A stretch of DNA of 64,000 nucleotides from Halictus rubicundus. Taxonomy: Eukaryota; Arthropoda; Insecta; Hymenoptera; Halictidae. Both the position numbers and the translations under genes were made by a program. This document shows, piece after piece, positions 58,114 to 64,000 of this stretch; positions within the stretch are counted from its first letter, which is position 1; each line of letters begins with the position of its first letter. The DNA lies in contig NW_027488590.1 in assembly GCF_050948215.1 (NCBI RefSeq), forward strand, positions 258,001 through 322,000. Reading direction: 5' to 3'. The notes under the pieces were generated by a model. It was not told where the DNA came from and ran no database searches. It saw only the letters and a list, made by a program, of their open reading frames with translations.

Positions 58114-58136
58114 CTATCCCACCGCTGCCACCAAAA
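58114..58136 (-). promoter_or_regulatory. primer-binding-site-like block
   Basis: On the minus strand TTTGGTGGCAGCGGTGGGAT lies 10 bases inside the 5' LTR, similar to the block at 36067-36085. Confidence 0.65.
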
Positions 58137-58146
58137 ATTAGTCCTC

Positions 58147-58597
58147 TGTTATGCCGCAGGAAGGGGTAGATGAAGAGTATCCTCGAATAAACTCCAAACT
58201 CTTCCAGCACAACTTAGGTTTATTTGAGAATAGGTCGCCAAGCAAGAATACAAGCGATTTTGTACACGACGAAATACTTTGTAACAAACGAGTCGACTGA
58301 CGGGCTACTTGTAGCTTCTTCTCTGTCTCTGTCTCTGTCTCTGTCTGCGCCCTTTCGCAGGGCCTTATATAAGAGTACAACTATGGAAGTTTGGTGGGGA
58401 TGGATGACACTAGCCCTTAGAGATAGGGAATGACGTGGAGGTCGGAGTTTTCGCAGGGTTGGACTTTAATCTGAAATCTCTGTACCGGTGAGTAATTTTG
58501 TCTTAGTCTAGTAGATGAGAAAGCCCGTGAGTTCTGACTCATCTATTTGTCTGACTTATCTATACAGAATAAATAAGTCTGGTAGTCTCGCATAACA
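58147..58597 (-). repeat. 5' LTR of the gypsy-type element
   Basis: 451 bp, nearly identical to 53867-54317. Confidence 0.93.
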
Positions 58598-58760
58598 GTA
58601 CCATGCTCAACAAAAAATTACGAAAGTGTTCACGAGTATTCTACCTAATATCATACACGACTGAGATTTTTTCAGAATTTTTGGCTGCAAAATCAATTTT
58701 TAAACAAATCCGAATGCATAAAATTGCCGATTTTATATCGAAGTTTTCAGTTGACCACGT

Positions 58761-59110
58761 TTATTGGTCTTATTTTTTATGGGTCGTATTTTTTACAGAT
58801 TTTCCAGATTATGCAAACGCGTTTAAGAAAATTGGATAGTTGGATGTCCAATCATTTGGAGAAAGTGCACATTTCGAATTGAAGTTTCAGAGATACCAGT
58901 TTTATAAAAATTCAGTAGTTAGATATTATTGAAACAATTTTTCCGAATTTTTTCAGAATTTTGTATAAATTGCATCGTCGTTAAAAAAAAAGGTGTAGGT
59001 GTATTATGTAATATTGAACATTTTTATATTCAGGAAAACAGTGTAGAACCTGCAATATAAAATATTTTTTTTGCGTTACATTTCAATATATGACTGTGAC
59101 TCTCAACAGT
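58761..59110. other. AT-rich, nothing recognised
   Basis: Starts where collinearity with the first P-like copy ends (after CCACGTTTA). The 78-codon frame at 58603-58839 is repeat-derived. Confidence 0.4.
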
Positions 59111-59122
59111 TTCGGTTGGCGC

Positions 59123-59172
59123 TGGTCGTAACATCTCCGGCTGAGAATCTGTTGGTCCGGGATCGAATCCCG
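59123..59172 (+). other. tRNA-like block (SINE-type), low certainty
   Basis: TTGGCGCTGGTCG resembles an A box and GGGATCGAATCCC contains a good B box, with intermediate spacing compatible with a tRNA. It abuts MITE-family sequence. Acceptor pairing is poor. Confidence 0.35.
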
Positions 59173-59179
59173 CATCGAA

Positions 59180-59600
59180 TGAAAAAGTTTCAATTTTTAG
59201 ATATTTTCAATACACCTTCAGAAAATTGTGGCGAGTGAATTGATGAGGGACTTTTCCTGGTGAAAATGTGTCCAAACTCGAGTGTAATCGAACAATTTTT
59301 ATTAATACTTAATGTTGATAGGGAATCGAGGATTATTGGCAATTTAAGCTTTTATATTTTTAATGGGAATAATAATTTTAATTCTAATAAGTTGTAGAGC
59401 TTATCCCGATGAAAACGAGTCCAAACACGACATCATTTGGACTATCTTTAATGAGATTGTAATTTTTATCGTAACATTACGTATCAGTGAAACTTGTTCG
59501 ATTATACTGGAGTTTGACCTCATTTTCATCAGGAAAATCCTCTCCATTCGCTCGTCACAATTTTTTGAGGATATGTTGAAAAATCTAAAAGTTTAGATAG
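59180..59600. repeat. diverged inner arms of the TTCGAATA hAT-type family
   Basis: Left part (AAAGTTTCAATTTTTAGATA to GTGTAATCGAACAA) and right part (GAGTCCAAACACGACATCAT to AAATCTAAAAGTTTAG) are inverted relatives matching the centre of 42160-43560. The outer TTCGAATA arms are missing. Confidence 0.7.
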
Positions 59601-59649
59601 AGGGAAACATTAGAGGAAAACGTTAGCTTTAGATAATGACCTGGACGAT

Positions 59650-59847
59650 ATGGATGCTATGATGGTCAACGACAATAATGACGACCTAATCTCTGACGAC
59701 GAGGTGTTACTGGATGAGTTGAAAGTGTCTGGTAAGCCACCGCTGTGGCAGGCCACACATGCGCAAGAGACGAATGACAACGGGTTAAACATAGAGGCAA
59801 TATGTTTATGCCCGTGGTTGATCCTTGGTGATCTTTCAGGCCTTTGA
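59650..59847 (+). CDS. short acidic ORF before an LTR
   Basis: A 65-codon frame, Asp/Asn-rich at first (NDNNDDLISDDEVLLDELKV), ending just before the LTR start at 59851. TCTGGTAAGCC at 59727 could be a splice donor. It is unrecognised. Its position resembles the end of an element's coding region. Confidence 0.25.
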   Translation: MDAMMVNDNNDDLISDDEVLLDELKVSGKPPLWQATHAQETNDNGLNIEAICLCPWLILGDLSGL

Positions 59848-59850
59848 TGT

Positions 59851-59970
59851 TGTCACGTCCGGTGGTTCGATCGCCCATGAATAAGACAAATAAAACTTCA
59901 AATAAAAATTATGCCACGCGAGGAGAGAAGAATAAATAAGATTAAGATAAGATTCTAGGAAGTAAGACGG
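59851..59970 (+). repeat. truncated LTR start, TGTCACGTCC family
   Basis: First 120 bases of the LTR, followed directly by a second LTR start at 59971. Confidence 0.8.
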
Positions 59971-62609
59971 TGTCATGTCCGGTGATTCGACCGCTTAAGA
60001 ATCAAACGAATAAAACTTCAGACAAAGAATTATTATGAACTATTGTTGAAACCCAATAATGTCACGCAAGGAGAAGGAAATAAATAGGATTATGTTAGAA
60101 AAATCGAAGTAAGCAAACGGTCGAGGCAGGCCATGTGGTTTTTGTCAGCGCGTTGCCCTTCCACAAGGGAAAGTCCTTTAGCTTGGGGGTGTCATAAACA
60201 AGGAGGCATACTGTCGAAGGCGTTCTCACGGCTGAGGATTTTTGGGACAGCAGGACATTCTGATTCTGACTGTCGTCGTGTACAGTTGTCGTGAATAAAG
60301 ATTCATAGTATTTTGTAATACGCCCACATTTATTTAAGTTAACGATATCGCGTTATCTATCTCTCTAATACTTTCTTACAATTAGGATAGGCGTTAAAAT
60401 TTCTAGAAAATTAGATAGCGAACAAAACCATTCCAATTATCCTCCTGCGAGAGACGCAGCAAAGATCGATGTCACCCCGACAAATAAACAGAAAGTGTGT
60501 CCAGTTGCGCCAAGTTCCAAGAAGGAACACTAATCCCATGGTAAGAATGACGCGCATTAGATAAAAAAATCAAATCAATATCCTATTGAAACAATGGACT
60601 GTCCATCCTATAAAAGGGAACCAATACTTCAAAGACCAATCATTCTGTCATAAAGTTTGGACCAGACCAGTCCGTCATAGAAGTGTCCATTCAGTTTTAA
60701 TAAAGTTTCAGTAAAGTTCAAGTTCAGTGAAAGTTTCATAAAGTTTAAAAGAAGCGATAATTGGAATTGGTAGAACCTGCAACCTACTACCTGCGAACCG
60801 CAACAACTGCGATTAGCGGTATTTCCGACCTGCGGTAACTGCGATCTGCGGAACCTGCGACTTGTAACCGTATCGATTACATATCGACCGGGCGGCGTGT
60901 CGCATGAGCGACGCGGACCCCCACCACGACGTCTTGGTTGTCCTGTCAACCTTCTCATAATGAAGGATTGCAGGATCCCCCACTAATTAGCGTGCGCGCG
61001 CATCGATACAGGCGGCAATCAACGGCCGTAGCTGTTGATCAAATAATAACTACAACGAGACGAAGGCAACTGTATCGGTCCCGAGCCGAATTCTCGACAA
61101 AGGGAAGTTGATTTTCTTGCTCGTTTCGGTATACTTCCGTGCGGAGATTCGCGGTATATTTCGTACCGAGTCAGTGCGGTTAACGTCATTCCACCGACAC
61201 CGGAACGCCTCCGAATCCACTGACTAGTGACGACGGAGGCGATCCTCAGGGTCGGCTGTCTGACCGACGCCTCGTACGTGTCGTCATTCGGGCAGTTTTC
61301 CTGAATAATCAGCTAGTGCTCGTATGCTACGACGACTCACGTTCGTTCGGGAGAATCACGACAAGAACGCGTAACCCCCGGGACAGCGTGACGTGAGTAA
61401 CGTACGATGAAATTATAAGAAAGGGACCCAGACGTGGAGCCAGGACTGGGCTCGGGTAACTGCCTACGCGATGGCACGATTGTACGAAGTCGCGATAGAT
61501 TAAGCGCGAATTGCGAACAGCATCGATCTAGCAACCGTCATATTGCGGTTATTGTACATACAACGAACACCAGAATATATCTTATTTCTACCTCCAACAT
61601 CGTCTCCGAATGATTCAAAGTTAGTTTGAACCTCTCCGTCTTCCAGTGCCTGGAGGCACGAACCTTATCTTACTAGGGTCGTAACCGTCCCTATTTCTCT
61701 ATCGGAAACTCAACATCGATACGTTTTTCTCTCACGCGCTTTCCTCGTGAGGAGGCGACAGCGTGCGCGTGGTCTGCGTGCGTCCACGACCTCGCGTGGA
61801 GGCGCGGCCGGTCGGGGACGGGTTCCGTATTGCCTGGTTCATTCCACCAACACCGGAGTGTACCCGAACCCACTGAATAGTGACGACGGGACAGTCCTCA
61901 GGGTTGGCCGGGTGAGCTAAGGTCTTGTACGAGTCGTCATCCGTGCATACTCCCCGAAACCTCGGCTTGGTGTACGGGTGTTACAACGACCCCAGTCGTC
62001 CGGCGGAGTCGCGACGACAAGGTTTGGATGCGGTCAAAGTCGCTCCTCCATCACCGGAGATCATTCTGACCCGCTGCAAAGTGATCGCGAATGATCTTCT
62101 CAGGGTTGGCTGAGCGATCGTAGCCTCGCACGAGTCGGCATTCGTGTGCGCCTCCCGAGAGATCGGCAGCGTGTACGGGTGTTGCGACGGACCTCGATAC
62201 AGCGGGCGAGATCGCTCGGACGCGTCGGGACGACCGCGTATAAATACACGGCAGTAAAAAAAAAAAGGAGAATAAAACGGTTACAGACTTGTGGACTTGC
62301 GGTGTCCACTTAACGAAGCGAACCCAACAACTCGGTAAATTAACATTATTATTATTGAACGAAATATTTGTAAGCTATCTAGTTTATGCGTTAACTACAC
62401 ATAATCTCTATTTGTCAAATCATATTTAAAATATCTGATTCAGCATCTAATATTGAATAAATCAATAATTTTGTTTGTTTTTGGAAAATAAGAATACAAG
62501 TTATTTAAAGAATCCTCAATTTCCTGAACCGTAGCCGGCGAATGCAGGTAGGTTCAAAACTGCGTCCTATCTCATAAAAATCATAATCCGTCCTACCTGG
62601 GACGTAACA
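59971..62609 (+). repeat. solo LTR of the TGTCACGTCC family with large insertions
   Basis: Starts TGTCATGTCCGGTGATTCGA and ends CCTGGGACGTAACA. Collinear parts are 59971-60115, 60388-60880 (with TATA CTATAAAAGGG near 60609) and 62320-62609. Two blocks are additional relative to the 828-bp LTR at 37179: 60117-60385, which has GTGAATAAAG like an LTR end, and the GC-rich block 60890-62310. Confidence 0.7.
60890..62310. repeat. GC-rich block with diverged internal repeats
   Basis: The motif CATTCCACC-ACACCGGA followed by CCCACTGA-TAGTGACGACG and CCTCAGGGT-GGC occurs near 61190 and 61845. A shorter version (CACCGGAG...TCTCAGGGTTGGCTGAGC) is near 62055. The CGAGTCGTCATTCG-type block follows each. 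No coding frame is convincing. GTGCCTGGAGGCACGAA at 61648 is shared, inverted, with 2893-2920. Confidence 0.6.
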
Positions 62610-62614
62610 ATGTT

Positions 62615-63440
62615 TTTGCACTGCGAGGTGCCCGCTATTTAACTATGGATAACTCGAAGGACCACCTTCCAATGGTCGAAAGGAAATAAATGAATGGAAT
62701 TCGATATTGTAGCAAACAAACTATAATTCAAACTAAGGATGTGAGAAAGCTGCTGGAAGGAGCCAAATCCCGTCGAGGCTACAAACCATGTATCTAAAGA
62801 ACTATACCGAGCTAGTTGGACTTCCAGAGCGATCTAACTGGGAGAACACGAGTTACCGAAAAGCTAAGCTCGGTTCTCCCCCCTACTCTAGAGTTTAACC
62901 CTGCTTCGGGGGTTTGGTGGGAGGATCTAGGGGCTGGGTGCTTGAAGCAGGCCCAGGGTGCGCCAAGGCCACACACGCTTGGCGACCGAACCCTGGGTTT
63001 TTCGAAACATGTGCAAACTATTCAAACTGCAGTTTCAAGCACCCGGATGCGCTGAGCCTAAGGGGCGAACGGTTTCGAGTGTTTTATGACAAGGGACGCA
63101 TTGACGGGACCCAGGCACGGACGGTAACATTATTAGCTAAGTGGCCATGACAGGCCCATCGCCGTAGCCAAACTACGAAAAGTCACGTACCTGGTCTGCT
63201 GGCAAATGTCAAGGCCCCTGCCATAAAACCGTCGCCCAATGCGAGTCCCTACAAATTGAGTTTGTCACAAAAAGATCGCGAATAATGCATTCATGGCATC
63301 CTTGACCTAAATCTCACTACAGAAAAATAAAAAAGAGATCATACGCGATCCTTACACCGTTTGAAGCGTAATAAACCCTCCAATATCAGATATACCTTTT
63401 CCAACAGCAATTTTTGCAAAATAATCCATAAAAATCTATA
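62615..63440. other. no gene recognised
   Basis: Frames at 62816-63055 and 62914-63150 overlap each other and have no domain. Confidence 0.4.
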
Positions 63441-63507
63441 TATCTGTGGGATCAGGACCCCCAGACCAAAAGTATGTAGGAGATCGGGAACAACGGGAGG
63501 GTTCCGT

Positions 63508-63572
63508 GGGTGAGCGCGTTAGTCGATCGGCTACCACCAGTGAGGCCGTGGGTTCGGTTCCCGCGGCGGCGG
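63508..63572 (+). other. tRNA-like block inside the TRIM LTR
   Basis: GTGGGTGAGCGCGTTAG is A-box-like and GGTTCGGTTCC (63551) is one base off a B box, about 40 bases apart. The same block is in the second LTR at about 63898-63962. Confidence 0.5.
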
Positions 63573-63601
63573 TGCCCTCGTTTTTCCCGAGATCCTACAA
63601 T

Positions 63602-63619
63602 TGGGGGCTCAGCCGGGAT
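63602..63619 (+). promoter_or_regulatory. primer-binding site, tRNA-Pro type
   Basis: TGGGGGCTCAGCCGGGAT, two bases inside the LTR, matches the well-known tRNA-Pro primer site (TGGGGGCTCGTCCGGGAT) at 16 of 18 positions. Confidence 0.75.
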
Positions 63620-64000
63620 TGGGGGAACACCGATCGCCGCACGATGGCGCTGTGAGAAAAACTGCGAATTTGTGAGTTGTGTTACGAGTTGTTACGAGTT
63701 GACGAGAAATTACGAGTTTACGAGAAATTACGAGTTGTGTTGGTGGCTCTGTGTATGGCCACAACACGAAAGAGAAACGATGAGACGACGCTGTGACGGA
63801 CATTCGAGGGCGAATGTCGTCGCAGGATGGCCGAGTGTGGGATCAGGACCCCCAGACCAAAAGTATGTAGGAGATCGGGAAGAACGGGAGGGTTCCGTGG
63901 GTGAGCGCATTAGTCGATCGGCTACCACCAGTGAGGCCGTGGGTTCGGTTCCCGCGGCGGCGCACAGTGGGCAATTTGGACGAAATCGGATTCAAAATCA

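Larger units (their letters stand above)
53867..58597 (-). mobile_element. gypsy/errantivirus-type LTR element with gag and integrase deleted
   Basis: Two 451-bp LTRs (53867-54317 and 58147-58597) start TGTTATGC and end GCATAACA. Flanked by GTAC on both sides (53863-53866 and 58598-58601). By eye the LTRs differ at about four positions, so insertion is recent. On the minus strand: primer site, a fused pol-env frame, a membrane-anchor frame, polypurine tract. At 4.73 kb it is much shorter than autonomous relatives. Confidence 0.93.
48270..58760 (-). mobile_element. second P-like copy (right half), four nested insertions
   Basis: It starts with the TIR CACAGAAGAGGTATAAGAGT and follows the reverse complement of 10233 back to about 8985. 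The collinear pieces are 48270-48438, 51438-52040, 53277-53339, 53512-53866 and 58602-58760. Between them lie a hAT element, a foldback element, a small TTA-flanked MITE and an LTR retrotransposon. The transposase half and the other TIR are missing. Confidence 0.8.
63445..63962 (+). mobile_element. TRIM (miniature LTR retrotransposon), second LTR cut
   Basis: A 155-bp LTR (63445-63599, TGTGGGATC...GATCCTACA) is followed by a primer site and a 236-base interior without coding capacity. A second LTR then starts at 63836 and matches the first for about 125 bases. At 63962 the match ends and CACAGTGGGCAATTTGG begins, probably another insertion. Elements of this size and layout have been reported from ant genomes, as I recall. 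Confidence 0.85.

Overview
This 64 kb window is AT-rich, intron-era eukaryotic DNA built almost entirely of transposable elements, many inserted inside one another. I see no rRNA, no CRISPR array and no bacterial operon. The element mix (THAP/P-type transposon, hAT elements with 8-bp target duplications, long-TIR mariners, an RNase H-bearing non-LTR retrotransposon, Env-bearing Ty3/gypsy, a miniature LTR element, arthropod TATA/Inr promoters) points to an insect. An ant or other aculeate hymenopteran is my best inference, but no host gene proves it.

Layout. 1-4.1 kb: a possible gene 3' end, a (GA)n microsatellite and a ~143-bp tandem repeat. 4.13-10.23 kb: a complete P-element-like (THAP9-type) transposon with 32-bp TIRs, a 7-bp target duplication and one long transposase frame broken by only three stops. 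10.7-20.6 kb: hAT-type MITEs around a full-length I-group non-LTR element (12.0-17.8 kb, minus strand) whose endonuclease region is replaced by a repeat segment found again at 32.2 kb. 20.6-26.7 kb: a deleted mariner, a gypsy pol relic, a TGTCACGTCC-type LTR fragment, an unrecognised 209-codon ORF and an Env-like C-terminus. 27-31.6 kb: a promoter-like segment followed by an unrecognised broken ORF, then a candidate two-exon gene. 31.8-34.7 kb: repeats containing inverted tRNA-like heads. 35.2-38.0 kb: an LTR element carrying an internally duplicated, LIM-like zinc-binding ORF. 38.3-47.3 kb: a degenerate tandem array of leucine-rich-repeat gene fragments, each unit broken by a different transposon. 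48.3-58.8 kb: a second P-like copy into which a hAT element, a foldback element, a small TTA-flanked MITE and a young gypsy/errantivirus-type element have inserted. 59-64 kb: hAT-family arms, a large interrupted solo LTR with GC-rich repeats, and a TRIM with a tRNA-Pro-type primer site.

How the parts relate. Few parts look capable of acting now. The youngest insertion appears to be the gypsy-type element at 53.9-58.6 kb: its two 451-bp LTRs differ at about four positions by eye and its target duplication is perfect, yet gag and integrase are missing. Empty-site comparisons inside the window let several insertions be dated relative to each other. The most unusual coding sequences are the duplicated zinc-binding ORF (36.3-37.1 kb), the unrecognised ORFs at 23.0 and 28.3 kb, and the spliced-gene candidate at 30.8-31.6 kb.
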